The notes beneath the pieces are model-generated. The model was given only the letters and a program-made list of their open reading frames with translations, was not told the origin of the DNA and ran no database searches. 64,000 bases of DNA, taken from the NCBI RefSeq assembly GCF_025486315.1, contig NZ_JAOOPY010000003.1:248001-312000 (forward strand). Direction: 5' to 3'. The stretch is from Variovorax sp. N23. GTDB lineage: Bacteria; Pseudomonadota; Gammaproteobacteria; Burkholderiales; Burkholderiaceae_C. Both the position numbers and the translations under genes were made by a program. Below are positions 39,495 through 49,732 of this stretch, piece after piece. The first letter of the stretch is position 1. The number at the start of each line of letters is the position of its first letter.

Positions 39495-39955
39495 TTGAGC
39501 GTTGCCAGCAGTCGCGCCATCTCGACGGCGACCCGGGCCGCGTCGCGACCCTTGTCGGTCTGCCGTGCGACGGCCTGTTCGAGGTTTTCGGTGGTGAGGA
39601 TCGCATTGGCGATCGGCAGGTGCGCGTCGAGCGCGACGCGGCTGACGCTCGCGCCCGACTCGTTGGCGACGAGTTCGAAGTGGTAGGTCTCGCCGCGGAT
39701 GATGCAGCCGAGCGCGACCAGCGCGTGGTAGCCGCCGCGCCGCGCCATGGCCTGCAGCACGATGGGCACTTCGAGGGCGCCCGGCACCTGGACATGGTCG
39801 ACGTCGCCCTCGGCCACGCCCAGGGCGGCGAGCTCGGCCAGGCAGGCCGAAGCCAGCGCGTCGGTGATGTCCGCGTTGAAGCGCGCCTGCACGACGCCGA
39901 TGCGCAGGCCCTTGCCGTCGAGTGGCGCGTCGGCGCCCTTGTTTGCGTGAAGCAC
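39491..39955 (-). CDS. ribH: 6,7-dimethyl-8-ribityllumazine synthase
   Basis: A 154-aa lumazine synthase with [16 protein letters not shown], the [15 protein letters not shown] loop and the catalytic His in [17 protein letters not shown]. The GTG at 39955 (VLHANKG) is chosen because the gene upstream ends at 39960; the longer frame overlaps it. It condenses 5-amino-6-ribitylaminouracil with dihydroxybutanone phosphate. Confidence 0.93.
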   Translation of the reverse strand: MLHANKGADAPLDGKGLRIGVVQARFNADITDALASACLAELAALGVAEGDVDHVQVPGALEVPIVLQAMARRGGYHALVALGCIIRGETYHFELVANESGASVSRVALDAHLPIANAILTTENLEQAVARQTDKGRDAARVAVEMARLLATLK

Positions 39956-39959
39956 GATG

Positions 39960-41114
39960 TCAGTCCTTGTGGATGTAGCCGGTGATCTCGATGCCGTAGC
40001 CGGCTGCCATGCTGGGCATGCGGCGCGGGGTGCCCAGCAGCTGCATCTTGTGCACGCCGCATTCGCGCAGGATCTGCGCACCGACGCCGTAGCTGCGCAG
40101 GTCCATGCGGCCGCGCTCGGGGGCCTGCGCGGGGCGCGCGGTGCCGTCGAACTGGGCCAGCAGATCTTCGCCGGTTTCGCCGCAGTTCAGCAGCACGGCG
40201 ACGCCCTTGTTCTGCGACGCGATGTAGGCGAGGCTGGCGTCCAGGCTCCATGAATGGAGCGAACGGTTGACCTCGAGCGCGTCGAGCACCGACAGCGGTT
40301 CGTGCACGCGCACGGCCACGGTCTCGTCGGCCCCCCAGCTGCCGCGCACCAGGGCCAGGTGCACGCCGTTGCTCGGCTTGTCCTGGAAGGCGTGGGCGGT
40401 GAAGCTGCCCCAGGCGGTTTGGATTTCGCGCGAACCGATCTTGCGCACCAGCGACTCGGTGCGGCTGCGGTGCTCGATCAGCGCGGCGATGGTGCCGATC
40501 TTGAGGCCGTGTTCGGCGGCGAAGATCTGCAGGTCGGGCAGGCGCGCCATGGTGCCGTCCTCGTTCATCACCTCGCAGATGACGGAGGCCGGCGAGCAGC
40601 CGGCCATGGCGGCCAGGTCGCAGCCGGCTTCGGTGTGGCCGGCGCGCATCAGCACGCCGCCGTCGACCGCCTGCAGCGGGAAGATGTGGCCCGGCTGCAC
40701 CAGGTCGGCCGCCACGGCGTTGCGGGCGACCGCGGCCTGCACGGTGCGGGCGCGGTCGGCGGCCGAGATGCCGGTCGTCACGCCCTCGGCGGCTTCGATC
40801 GACACCGTGAAGGCGGTCGAATGCTTGGCGCCGTTGCGCGCCACCATGGGCGGCAGGTTCAGCCGCTCGCACATGTCGCGCGACAGGGTCAGGCAGATCA
40901 GGCCGCGGGCATGCCGCGCCATGAAGTTGATCGACTCGGCCGTGATGTGATCGGCCGCGATGACGATGTCGCCTTCGTTCTCGCGGTCTTCCTCGTCCAC
41001 CAGGATGACCATGCGGCCGGCCGTGAGCTCGGCCACGATCTCGCTCACGGGGGAGATGGGCGCTGGGGTGCGTCCGTTGCGGGGAGCCGCGATGGGCGTG
41101 ACGGAGGCATTCAT
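39960..41114 (-). CDS. ribBX: 3,4-dihydroxy-2-butanone-4-phosphate synthase with degenerate RibA domain (RibBX type)
   Basis: A 384-aa fusion. The RibB domain (about 20-215) is intact, with [12 protein letters not shown] and the [12 protein letters not shown] region. The C-terminal domain looks like GTP cyclohydrolase II, but the zinc-binding cysteines and the CDC motif are missing; the corresponding region reads [21 protein letters not shown]. RibBX-type fusions lacking cyclohydrolase activity are known in proteobacteria, so a separate ribA is expected elsewhere. The start overlaps the ribE stop. No FMN riboswitch is visible upstream. Confidence 0.9.
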   Translation of the reverse strand: MNASVTPIAAPRNGRTPAPISPVSEIVAELTAGRMVILVDEEDRENEGDIVIAADHITAESINFMARHARGLICLTLSRDMCERLNLPPMVARNGAKHSTAFTVSIEAAEGVTTGISAADRARTVQAAVARNAVAADLVQPGHIFPLQAVDGGVLMRAGHTEAGCDLAAMAGCSPASVICEVMNEDGTMARLPDLQIFAAEHGLKIGTIAALIEHRSRTESLVRKIGSREIQTAWGSFTAHAFQDKPSNGVHLALVRGSWGADETVAVRVHEPLSVLDALEVNRSLHSWSLDASLAYIASQNKGVAVLLNCGETGEDLLAQFDGTARPAQAPERGRMDLRSYGVGAQILRECGVHKMQLLGTPRRMPSMAAGYGIEITGYIHKD

Positions 41115-41764
41115 GGGGTGCTGTCTTTCTGCGGAACGGGGAGGGCGCCGGCCTGGAGCATGCGCTCCACGTAGCGCGCCACGGTGTCGATTTCGAGGTT
41201 CACTGCGCTGCCCTCCTTCAAGGTGCCGAGCGAGGTGTTCTCCACCGTGTGGGGGATGAGGTTGATGCTGATCTCGCTGCCCTCGGCGTTGTCGGTCACG
41301 GTGTTCACCGTCAGGCTCACGCCGTTGACGGTGATCGAGCCCTTGTACGCCAGAAAACGGGCCAGCGCCTGCGGCGCCAGGATGCGCAGTTCGCAGCTTT
41401 CGCCGACGGGTGCGAAGCGGGTCACGCGGCCGATGCCGTCGACGTGGCCCGAGACGATGTGCCCACCCAGCCGATCGCTCGCGCGCAGCGCCTTCTCGAG
41501 GTTGACCGACGCGCTTTCCTCGGCGAGACCGGCCGTCTTGTCGAGCGATTCGGCCGAGATGTCGATGGTGAACTGCTGCTGCGCCGGGTCGAGCGAGGTG
41601 ACCGTCATGCAGGCGCCGTTGAGGGCGATGCTGTCGCCCAGGCCGACATCGTCGAGGTAGCCCGGCGGTGCGGCGATGCTGAGGCGCTTGCCGTGGGAGG
41701 AGGAGCTTCCGAGGTTGCGTACGGCGGCGATGCGCCCCACGCCGGTGATGATGCCGGTGAACAT
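41111..41764 (-). CDS. ribE: Riboflavin synthase alpha chain
   Basis: A 217-aa protein with two lumazine-binding repeats. The N-terminus MFTGIITGVGRI is diagnostic, and the second repeat has VSGHVDGIGRV. It dismutates lumazine to riboflavin. It lies 50 bp after ribD, and its stop overlaps the ribBX start. A GAAAAT hexamer 6 nt before the ATG and the lack of a ribosome site allow a leaderless transcript. Confidence 0.95.
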   Translation of the reverse strand: MFTGIITGVGRIAAVRNLGSSSSHGKRLSIAAPPGYLDDVGLGDSIALNGACMTVTSLDPAQQQFTIDISAESLDKTAGLAEESASVNLEKALRASDRLGGHIVSGHVDGIGRVTRFAPVGESCELRILAPQALARFLAYKGSITVNGVSLTVNTVTDNAEGSEISINLIPHTVENTSLGTLKEGSAVNLEIDTVARYVERMLQAGALPVPQKDSTP

Positions 41765-41814
41765 TCCCGCATTTTCGCAGAGAACGCGGCCGGCTCTCCC
41801 GGGGCGCCCGGAAC

Positions 41815-42945
41815 TCAGAAGGAATCGCGTCCCTGCACCCGCGCGAGGATGCGCAGATCGGGGCCGAAACGCTCGACCGAACGGAAGTCGAGGGCGAGGG
41901 CGCCGGCCAGTGCCGTCAGCGGTCCTCCGGCATAGGGCTGGCTCGCCATCCCGAAGCCGTCGCCCAGGAACTTGGGCGCCAGGTACACCAGTAGCTCGTC
42001 GACCAGGCCTTCACGCATGAGCGAGCCGTTCAGCTTGTGACCGGCCTCCACGTGCAATTCGTTGACCTCGCGCACGGCCAGATCGCGCAGCATGGCCGCC
42101 AGGTCGACCTTGCCGTCGGCGTTGGCCAGGACGGTCACCGTCGCCCCTTTCGCTTCCAGTGCCGTGGCGAGGGCGTCGTCGCGGCGGGCCGCATAGATCC
42201 AGACCCGGCGGCCGGGAATGTCGAACAGCCGGGCGCCGGGCGGGGTCTGCAGGCGGCTGTCGACGATCACCAGATGGGGCTGCCGCGGCGTGTCTATTCC
42301 GCGCACATCGAGGCGCGGGTCGTCTTCGATCAGCGTGCCGACGCCGGTCAGCACGGCGCTGGCGCGCGCGCGCCAGGCATGGCCGTCGGCGCGGGCGGCT
42401 TCGCCGGTGATCCATTGGCTGCTGCCGTTGGTCAGGGCCGTCTTGCCGTCGAGCGAGGCGGCCGTCTTCATGCGCACCCAGGGCGTCTTGCGGACCATGC
42501 GGCTGAAGAAGCCGATGTTGAGCTCGCGCGATTCGACCGCGCCGGGGCCGACCTCGACGTCGACCCCGGCGGCGCGCAACCGCGCAAAGCCCTGGCCCGC
42601 CACCAGCGGGTTCGGGTCGGCGATCGACGCCACGACGCGGCGGATGCCGGCGGCGATCAGCGCGTCGCAGCACGGGCCGGTGCGGCCATGGTGGGCGCAC
42701 GGCTCCAGCGTGACGTAGGCGGTCGCGCCCTGGACCGAATGGCCGCGCACGGCGGCGTCACGCAAGGCCATCACTTCGGCGTGCGGGCCGCCGACGGCCT
42801 GGGTGTGGCCGGCGCCGAGGATGCGGCCGGCGGTGTTGGTAAGGACGCAGCCGACGCGGGGATTGGGGTCGGTCAGCAGGAGGCTGTCGAGGGCCAGGCG
42901 ATGCGCGTGGGCGCTCTGGATGGCGTCGTCGGAGGGGAGGGGCAT
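41815..42945 (-). CDS. ribD: Bifunctional riboflavin deaminase-reductase RibD
   Basis: A 376-aa protein. The deaminase domain (about 5-150) has zinc ligands His55 and the Cys83/Cys92 pair (HAEVMAL and PCAHHGRTGPC). The reductase domain (about 155-376) has the stretches RMKTAASLDGKTALTNGSSQWITG and ELHVEAGHKLNGSLM. It acts on the pyrimidine product of GTP cyclohydrolase II. It heads the riboflavin operon. Confidence 0.95.
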   Translation of the reverse strand: MPLPSDDAIQSAHAHRLALDSLLLTDPNPRVGCVLTNTAGRILGAGHTQAVGGPHAEVMALRDAAVRGHSVQGATAYVTLEPCAHHGRTGPCCDALIAAGIRRVVASIADPNPLVAGQGFARLRAAGVDVEVGPGAVESRELNIGFFSRMVRKTPWVRMKTAASLDGKTALTNGSSQWITGEAARADGHAWRARASAVLTGVGTLIEDDPRLDVRGIDTPRQPHLVIVDSRLQTPPGARLFDIPGRRVWIYAARRDDALATALEAKGATVTVLANADGKVDLAAMLRDLAVREVNELHVEAGHKLNGSLMREGLVDELLVYLAPKFLGDGFGMASQPYAGGPLTALAGALALDFRSVERFGPDLRILARVQGRDSF

Positions 42946-43147
42946 GGCGGCGAGAGGTCAGGTGGCGCGCCGGATCTGCGCGTGGTGCGGTCGTGCGAGA
43001 AAGTGCGCGCGCGGCCGTTCGGATCATACGAGCGGTAGCGCGACAGGGGACGAACGGCGCACGGCCGACCCTCGATGAAACCTAGACTTCGCAAAACGAC
43101 TGCACGGGGCCTTTGCCCGTGACAGATCCACGTCAGGGAGTGAAAAC

Positions 43148-43738
43148 ATGGTGTCATCCAGGCGCGCCGAGGGGGGCTTTTCCCTTCTCGAGGTGCTGAT
43201 CTCGATCGTCGTGCTCAGCATCGGGCTGCTGGGCGCGGTCGGCATGCTGTTGGCGGCGGTCCGCAGCACCAACGAATCGGGCGCCTTCACCACCGCCGTC
43301 AACCTGGTCCGCGAGCTGTCCGAGAAGGCGCGGATCAACAAGAACATCGCCGCGCGCAACAACGCCGAGAACGCCTACGTCGTCGCCTGGGCACGCGGCG
43401 GTGCGCTGCCCGACGCAGACCTCGCCTGCGTCGGCGCCGACGCGGCCTGCACGACCAAGCGCCTCGCCGCCTGGGACGTCCGCACCTGGCTGGAGCGGGT
43501 CGACGCCACATTGCCCGAGGCGCGGGTCGTGGTCTGCTTCGACGACAAGCCATTCGCGGACGACGGCAGCGCCACCTGGTCCTGCAGCAAGACCGGCCGC
43601 AACCTCGTCGTCAAGCTCGGCTGGACACCCCGCATCCCCACGGACGCTGAAAAGGATGTGGCGAAGCGCCCGCCGCGCGTGGTCATGCAACTGATCCCCG
43701 GACAGGACTACGATGACTTCACGCCGAAACGCTTCTGA
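43148..43738 (+). CDS. pilV: Type IV pilus minor pilin/modification protein PilV
   Basis: A 196-aa pseudopilin with a class III signal: a short charged leader and the cleavage site GGFSLLEVLISIVVLSIGLLG. A short hairpin (43103-43121) lies in the 5' region. AGGGAG precedes the ATG. It is the first gene of pilV-pilW-pilX-pilY1-pilE-fimT and is likely part of the pilus initiation complex. Confidence 0.88.
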   Translation: MVSSRRAEGGFSLLEVLISIVVLSIGLLGAVGMLLAAVRSTNESGAFTTAVNLVRELSEKARINKNIAARNNAENAYVVAWARGGALPDADLACVGADAACTTKRLAAWDVRTWLERVDATLPEARVVVCFDDKPFADDGSATWSCSKTGRNLVVKLGWTPRIPTDAEKDVAKRPPRVVMQLIPGQDYDDFTPKRF

Positions 43739-44684
43739 GCGCCGCCGCGACACGCAGCGCGGGGTCACTCTGGTCGAACTGATGGTCGCGGTGGCCATCG
43801 GCCTCGTCGTGATCCTGGCCGCGACCGTGGCCTTTCTCGCGGGCAAGAAGCTCTTCAACACCGACGCCGACGTCCAGGCCGTGCAGGATTCCCTGCGCTT
43901 CACCCGCTACATCGTGCAGAGCGTGGTGCGCCAGGCCGGTTACGCCGACTACGCGCCGGACCGGTTGAGCGACGGCGTCGCGGTGATCGCGAGCAATGCG
44001 GCGTTGCTCGGAAACGGTGTCGGGACCGACGACCTGAATGTCGTCGGCGCGAGCAATACCTCGGTCGAGCGCGATGACGACAGCGTGGGTGCGAACGGCA
44101 CCGACATGAAGGCCCGGAACGACTCGCTGCTGGTCCGCTTCTTCGGCCGCAGCAAGGCCGACGAAGACGCGGCGGACGACACCATCGTCGACTGCCTGGG
44201 CCATCCTCAGAAAGGCCCGTCCGCCACGCCGACGGCGGCCGATCGCGCCTGGAGCTTCTTCTATGTGGCCAATGGTGACGACGGCGTGCCGGCGCTCTAC
44301 TGCAAGTTCCGAACGAAAAAAGGGGATTTCGACTCGGAGCAACTGGCCCGCGGCGTCGAGAGATTCAAGGTCGTCTATGGCTACGACGCCGATGGCGACA
44401 GCGTGCCGGAAGCGTGGCTCGACGCCAACGCCATCAAGACCAAGGCGGGGAAAAACGCCTTGGGCGCACAGGTCAATGCCGAATGGCGCAAGGTGGTCGC
44501 CGTGCGCGTGGGGATCGTGGTGCGCAGCGATCAGCCGAATGCCGACGTCAGGCAGATCACGCTGTACCCCCTCGGCAAGGAGTTCAAGGACACCGTCAAC
44601 TTCGAGCCGCCGGATGATGGCCGTTTCCGCTCGGTGTCGACCTTCACGGTGATGCTGCGCAATGTCATGAGGGATCCGGCATGA
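43713..44684 (+). CDS. pilW: Minor pilin PilW
   Basis: A 323-aa minor pilin with a prepilin signal (RGVTLVELMVAVAIGLVVILAAT), here preceded by an unusually short Arg-rich leader. The C-terminal part is large and polar. It overlaps pilV by 26 bp and pilX by ATGA. Confidence 0.88.
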   Translation: MTSRRNASERRRDTQRGVTLVELMVAVAIGLVVILAATVAFLAGKKLFNTDADVQAVQDSLRFTRYIVQSVVRQAGYADYAPDRLSDGVAVIASNAALLGNGVGTDDLNVVGASNTSVERDDDSVGANGTDMKARNDSLLVRFFGRSKADEDAADDTIVDCLGHPQKGPSATPTAADRAWSFFYVANGDDGVPALYCKFRTKKGDFDSEQLARGVERFKVVYGYDADGDSVPEAWLDANAIKTKAGKNALGAQVNAEWRKVVAVRVGIVVRSDQPNADVRQITLYPLGKEFKDTVNFEPPDDGRFRSVSTFTVMLRNVMRDPA

Positions 44685-45322
44685 GCAGGCGCATCCTTCG
44701 ATCCTCGCGCTGCCGTCGGTCCGGTGGTTTCTCTCTGATCATGGTGTTGCTGCTGCTCGTGGTCGTCACCGTGCTCGGCGTGGGGGCGGCACAGCTGTCG
44801 CTGGTGAACGAGCGCAGCGCCCGCAACGACCGCGACAACGAGATCGCCATGCAGGCCGCGGAGGCGGCGCTGGTCGACGCCGAGCTCGACATCCTCGGCC
44901 CCAATCCCGGCGCCGCGGCCCGTCTCTGCCTTTTCAACAACAAGGACGTCGCGCCTTTCGTGGAGGGATGCGGCAGCCGCACGAGCCTGGGCCTGTGCGC
45001 GCCGAGCGCGCCGGGCACCACCCCCGCCTGGATGAAGGCCGATCTGTCGCCGGGCAGCAAGACTTCGGTCGCCTACGGCACCTTCACCGGCCAGGCCTAT
45101 GTCGTCGGCAAGGGCGCGACCTCGGCGGCCTTGCCCCGCTACATCGTCGAGGTCATGCGCAACAGCGGGGGCTGGCAGGCCAATCGCCTGGAGAGCGCCA
45201 GCGCCGGCAACGTCACCCACCTCTTCCGCGTGACCGCCATCGGCTTCGGGGTCGACGCCGACACCCAGGTGGTGTTGCAGACCAATGTGTACAAGCCGAC
45301 CGTCAGTGCCGGTTGTCCTTGA
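44681..45322 (+). CDS. pilX: Minor pilin PilX
   Basis: A 213-aa protein with an N-terminal hydrophobic helix after GGFSLIMVLLLLVVVTVLGVG, lacking the usual Glu at position 5 of the mature pilin, as is typical for PilX. It is thought to join PilV/PilW/PilE in the tip complex. Confidence 0.85.
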   Translation: MSRRILRSSRCRRSGGFSLIMVLLLLVVVTVLGVGAAQLSLVNERSARNDRDNEIAMQAAEAALVDAELDILGPNPGAAARLCLFNNKDVAPFVEGCGSRTSLGLCAPSAPGTTPAWMKADLSPGSKTSVAYGTFTGQAYVVGKGATSAALPRYIVEVMRNSGGWQANRLESASAGNVTHLFRVTAIGFGVDADTQVVLQTNVYKPTVSAGCP

Positions 45323-45335
45323 GAGGGAGTGCCAG

Positions 45336-48300
45336 ATGTTCTCGATCCGACAAGGCGAGCCGAGGCGTGCCGCCGTGGCGTTGCTCCTCTACCTGGGAGC
45401 CGCCACCTTGCTTTCCGCGGCGGCACCCGCCCCCGTGCCCCTGGTCGCGCCCGACGCGGTGCTCGCCGACGAGCCGCTGTTCTCCACCTCGTCGCGCGTC
45501 AAGCCGAACATGGTGCTCGACCTGTCGGTGGAGTTCCCGACGACGGGGGCGGCATACCGCGGCGATTTCGACATCACCAAGTCGTACATCGGCTACTGGG
45601 ACCCGATGGGCTGCTATGACTACGCCGTGGCGGACGGCTATTTCAAGCGCGCGGCAAACGCCACGCGCTCGGGCCAGTCCATCGTCTGCGCGCACAAGTG
45701 GAGCGGCAACATGCTGAACTGGGCCGCGTCGTCGGCCATCGACATGCTGCGTTATGCCATGACCGGCGGCGACCGCGTGAAGGACGCCCCGACCGACACC
45801 GTGCTTCAGCGCGCGGTGCTGCAAGACAACTTCTACAACGCGCCCTTCAACTTTCCGGCCCGGGTTCTGTCCGGCGATCTGGACAAGCTGACGCCCCTGG
45901 CGGGGACCGTGGGGGCGAGCGGCAGCATCCGGATCGCCAGTTGCCGCGACCGCCTGTTCATCGGTTCGACATCGTCGGGGCGTTGCGGCGATCCGGGCAC
46001 CGACCAGCTCTATGGCCCGGACGGCCCCGGCCCCTATGTCGCGCAGGTGGAAGTCTGCTCGGCGGCGGAAGGGCCGTTGCGCAGCGACCTGTGTGCCAGG
46101 CAGCCCAGTGGCCGCTACAAGCCGGTCGGCACCATCCAGACCTATTCGGAGAAGATGCGCTTCGCCGCCTTCGGCTACCTGATGGACAACACCAATGCGC
46201 GCTACGGCGGCGTGCTGCGTGCGCCGATGAAGTTCGCCGGGCCGACGGCGGAGAACGCGCGGTTCGAGAAGATCGCCAACGAAGCCGCCGAGTGGGATGC
46301 CACCACCGGCGTGTTCGCCGCCAATCCGCTGGCCAGCACGGACGGTTCGAGCGGTGTCGTCAACTACCTGAACCGGTTCGGCCGCACGGGCCCCGTTCCC
46401 GGAACCTACAAGACCTACGACACGATCGGCGAGCTGTACTACGAATCGCTGCGCTACCTGCAGGGCCAGAAACCCAGCCCACAAGCTACCGCTGGCATGA
46501 GCGATGCGATCGGGGATGCCATGAGGGACGGCTTCCCGGTCTACAACGGGACGGCGAAGTGGGGCGATGGCGTGAAGAGCAACTGGGACCCGATTACCGC
46601 GAGCTGCCAGCGCAACTATGTCGTGGCCATCGGCGATCTGAACACCCACCATGAGCATTCATTGCCCGGGTTGCACAACGATGGATTGGACGGTTGGCCA
46701 GACGGATCTCGAGCGGTGGACCTTTCCAACATGGAGCCCGACACGGCGTTCTGGTCCGGCATCGTCGGTGCTTTCGAGAATGCGGAGGCGAAGCCTTACA
46801 CAGTGCCCTCCAGCACGGCGGGCCTGACGACCCGCGGCAATGCAGCCGGCCCGCGCGCCTTCGCCTACAACAACGGCACGCAGATCACGTCGGGGAACAT
46901 GGCGAGCCTGAACACCGGCGCCGATCAAGGCTCGCTGGCCTGGGCGGGGCTGGCGTACTGGGCGAACACGCAGAAGATCCGCAACGACTATCCCGACGTG
47001 CGGGTGAAGACCTACACCATCGACGTCGACGAGGGTGGCGACGGGACGATCCGACAGGGAAAGCGGGGCAGCGCCTACTACCTGGCCGCCAAGTACGGCG
47101 GTTTCGACGACAAGAACAAGGACGGCAACCCCTTCGTCACCGCCCCGGCCGAGGGCGGCGCGGAGGTGGTCTCGAACGCCGAGTGGCAGTCGGGCGTGGA
47201 CGATGACGGCCTGCCGAAGCCGGCGAACTACTTTCTCGCCAGCAAGCCCGAGGAGATGATCGCGGCCATCCGTCAGATCTTCGCGAAGGCCGGTGCGGCG
47301 AGTGGGACGATCGCGGGGGGCGCCTTGTCCAGCACACGCGTCGCGGCAAGCGGGACGAGCGTCTATTATATCCCGCAACTGGACAGCACGCGCTGGTCCG
47401 GGTCGCTACTGGCGTATCCGCTGACCTACGACGCCGAGGCGGGCGCGGTGACCAAGAGCGACAAGCCGAGCTGGAGCGCGGGCCGCCTGCTGACCACGAC
47501 CAACGCGCCGGAGCAGCGAAAGATCTTCACGTGGCTCAGTACCCGTCAGGGTGCCGTGTTCGACTGGAAGACGCTGGCCAGCGACACGACCTGGGCCGAC
47601 GCGCTGAGCGCGACACCCTTCTCGCCGACGAACGCGAAAGACGATCTGGGTGAGAAGCGCGTGGCCTATCTGCGCGGCGACCGCAGCCTGGAAGCGGACA
47701 AGGCGGGCGGCATCTTCCGGATGCGCGATTCGGTCATGGGCGACGTGGTCAATTCGACGCCGCTGCTGGTCGGCGCACCGAGCGCCTCGGTGCAAGGTGC
47801 CGGCTACGAGAACTTTGTGAACATCTACGAGGGCCGCAGGCACGCCGTGTACGTCGGCGCCAACGACGGCATGCTGCACGCCTTCGCCGCGGACACGGGT
47901 GCCGAACTCTTCGCCTATGTGCCGGGCTCTCTGTCCGCCAGGCTCGGCAGCTACACCTCGCCGGACTACGTCCATCGACCCTACGTCGACGGCAGTGCGG
48001 CAGCCGGCGAGGTTCAGTCGGCCAGCGGCGGCTGGCGGACGGCGCTGGTGTCGGGTCTGGGCGGCGGCGCCCGGGGTGTGTTCGCGCTCGACGTGACGAA
48101 CCCGGCGGCCTTCGACGCCAGCAAGGTCCTCTGGGAGTTCACGGAGGCCGACGACGCCGACATCGGCTACGTGACGCAGGCACCCCGCCTCCTGAAGCTG
48201 CGCACCGTCGCGGCCAAGGGCCGCGATCCGGCGGTGTATCGCTGGTTCGCCGTGGTGCCCTCGGGCTTCAACAACGGCAATGCCGACAAGGCGGCCGCAC

Positions 48301-49301
48301 TCTTCCTGCTGTCGCTCGACAAGGCGGCCGGCGACCCGTGGCAGCGGGGTGTCAATTACCACAAGATCGTGCTGCCGAAGCCGGCGGACACGACGATGGT
48401 CAACGCGCTCGGCCCGGTGGGCGACTACGCGGCGTCGGACGACTCGACGCGACTGCTCTACGCCGGCGACACCCAGGGCAACCTGTGGAAATTCGATCTC
48501 TCCGGGGAGGCGCCCTGGAGCGAGAGCGACCGGACGCTCGGCCCCGACCGCACCCCGCTCATGGTGGCGCAGGACGCCAGCGGACAGCGCCAGCCCATTA
48601 CCATCACGCCGGAGGTGGGTGTCGGGCCGAACGGCGGCGCGATCGTTCTCTTCGGCACGGGCAAGTTCGTCGAGGTCAGCGACCTGCCGACACGGCGGGC
48701 GCAGACGATCTATGGCGTCTACGACAACGCAACGGCGATCCCGGTGGACCAGGCGCGCAAGCAACTCCAGTCCCGCACGGTGGCGTCGAACGACAAGGGG
48801 CAGTTCAGCATCACCGGTGACGCCTTCGTCCATGGCGCCTACGACGACAAGACCTCGCGGCGCCGCGGCTGGTATTTCGATCTGCCAGAGGCCAGCAGCC
48901 ACGGCGAACGGCAGGTCTCGCGGATGGTGCTGAGCGACGGCTACCTCGTCTTCAACACGCTCATTCCCAACCCGAATGCCTGCGGCGCGGGCGGCGGCGG
49001 GCACAGTTGTGCGGTCAACGCCATGACCGGTCTGTCGTCGGGCAGCACCTGCATCCCGTCGACCGTCGGGCTCCTCAGTTCCCCGCTGGTCGTCCAGGAG
49101 GGGGACGGCGCCTTCACGTCGACCGATTCCTTCGGGCGCCGGCGGGAGACCAGGAAGGTCGCCGTCGTCAATCTGGGGACCGGGACGGGGGACGGCCCCG
49201 GCGTGACGATCACACGGCCCATCGAGGGCGGCAAGGTCTCGCAGATCGCGGGTCGCCTGAACTGGCGCCAGGTCCTCAATTACAAGGACATCAAGCCATG
49301 A
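45336..49301 (+). CDS. pilY1: Type IV pilus tip adhesin/assembly protein PilY1
   Basis: A 1321-aa secreted protein. It has a hydrophobic signal (about 12-32). The N-terminal half is of the Burkholderiales PilY1/PilC type; SYIGYWDPMGCYDYAV and KWSGNMLNWAASSAIDMLRYAMTGG are typical. The C-terminal half is a PilY1 beta-propeller, with VYVGANDGMLHAFAADTGAELFAYVPG as the hallmark. It promotes pilus extension and adhesion. The start at 45336 is chosen because the signal begins there. Confidence 0.93.
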   Translation: MFSIRQGEPRRAAVALLLYLGAATLLSAAAPAPVPLVAPDAVLADEPLFSTSSRVKPNMVLDLSVEFPTTGAAYRGDFDITKSYIGYWDPMGCYDYAVADGYFKRAANATRSGQSIVCAHKWSGNMLNWAASSAIDMLRYAMTGGDRVKDAPTDTVLQRAVLQDNFYNAPFNFPARVLSGDLDKLTPLAGTVGASGSIRIASCRDRLFIGSTSSGRCGDPGTDQLYGPDGPGPYVAQVEVCSAAEGPLRSDLCARQPSGRYKPVGTIQTYSEKMRFAAFGYLMDNTNARYGGVLRAPMKFAGPTAENARFEKIANEAAEWDATTGVFAANPLASTDGSSGVVNYLNRFGRTGPVPGTYKTYDTIGELYYESLRYLQGQKPSPQATAGMSDAIGDAMRDGFPVYNGTAKWGDGVKSNWDPITASCQRNYVVAIGDLNTHHEHSLPGLHNDGLDGWPDGSRAVDLSNMEPDTAFWSGIVGAFENAEAKPYTVPSSTAGLTTRGNAAGPRAFAYNNGTQITSGNMASLNTGADQGSLAWAGLAYWANTQKIRNDYPDVRVKTYTIDVDEGGDGTIRQGKRGSAYYLAAKYGGFDDKNKDGNPFVTAPAEGGAEVVSNAEWQSGVDDDGLPKPANYFLASKPEEMIAAIRQIFAKAGAASGTIAGGALSSTRVAASGTSVYYIPQLDSTRWSGSLLAYPLTYDAEAGAVTKSDKPSWSAGRLLTTTNAPEQRKIFTWLSTRQGAVFDWKTLASDTTWADALSATPFSPTNAKDDLGEKRVAYLRGDRSLEADKAGGIFRMRDSVMGDVVNSTPLLVGAPSASVQGAGYENFVNIYEGRRHAVYVGANDGMLHAFAADTGAELFAYVPGSLSARLGSYTSPDYVHRPYVDGSAAAGEVQSASGGWRTALVSGLGGGARGVFALDVTNPAAFDASKVLWEFTEADDADIGYVTQAPRLLKLRTVAAKGRDPAVYRWFAVVPSGFNNGNADKAAALFLLSLDKAAGDPWQRGVNYHKIVLPKPADTTMVNALGPVGDYAASDDSTRLLYAGDTQGNLWKFDLSGEAPWSESDRTLGPDRTPLMVAQDASGQRQPITITPEVGVGPNGGAIVLFGTGKFVEVSDLPTRRAQTIYGVYDNATAIPVDQARKQLQSRTVASNDKGQFSITGDAFVHGAYDDKTSRRRGWYFDLPEASSHGERQVSRMVLSDGYLVFNTLIPNPNACGAGGGGHSCAVNAMTGLSSGSTCIPSTVGLLSSPLVVQEGDGAFTSTDSFGRRRETRKVAVVNLGTGTGDGPGVTITRPIEGGKVSQIAGRLNWRQVLNYKDIKP

Positions 49302-49732
49302 AGCGCCTCGCTCCCCGGGGTCGTGAAGCCGCGCTGCGCGGCTTCACGCTGATCGAGTTGATGATCGTGGTCGCGGTGGTGGCGATCCTTGCGGCCATCG
49401 CGTACCCGTCGTACATGGAGTCCGTGCGCAAGGGCTGGCGTGCCGAGGCGCGCACGGCGCTGATGCAGGAGATGCAGCAGCAGGAGCGCCATTACACGCA
49501 GGTCAACAGCTACAGGACGCCCGTCTTCAAGGCCGACTCGGCCGACACCGCGGCCGGCAGCAAGTACAGGCTGGTGGCGGGCGGCTGCGACGGGGCCAAG
49601 GAGGTCAGGAGCTGCGTGATGCTGACGGCCACGCTGAACGACGGCTTCACCGATCCCGCCGTGGGGAGCATCACGATCAACAGTCGGGGCGAGAAGGGCT
49701 GCAGCGGCGACCAGCAAAGGTGCTGGAGATGA
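49298..49732 (+). CDS. pilE: Type IV minor pilin PilE
   Basis: A 144-aa prepilin. The signal RGFTLIELMIVVAVVAILAAIAYPSY has Glu5 and the consensus Gly-Phe cleavage site. Two Cys pairs occur near the C-terminus (GGCDGAKEVRSC and CSGDQQRC). It overlaps pilY1 (ATGA) and fimT. This is the tip-complex PilE, not the major pilin. Confidence 0.9.
   Translation: MKRLAPRGREAALRGFTLIELMIVVAVVAILAAIAYPSYMESVRKGWRAEARTALMQEMQQQERHYTQVNSYRTPVFKADSADTAAGSKYRLVAGGCDGAKEVRSCVMLTATLNDGFTDPAVGSITINSRGEKGCSGDQQRCWR

Noticed and set aside
41765..43147. FMN riboswitch ahead of riboflavin genes
   Set aside because: I looked at the regions before ribE and ribD for the conserved RFN-like stems and found none.
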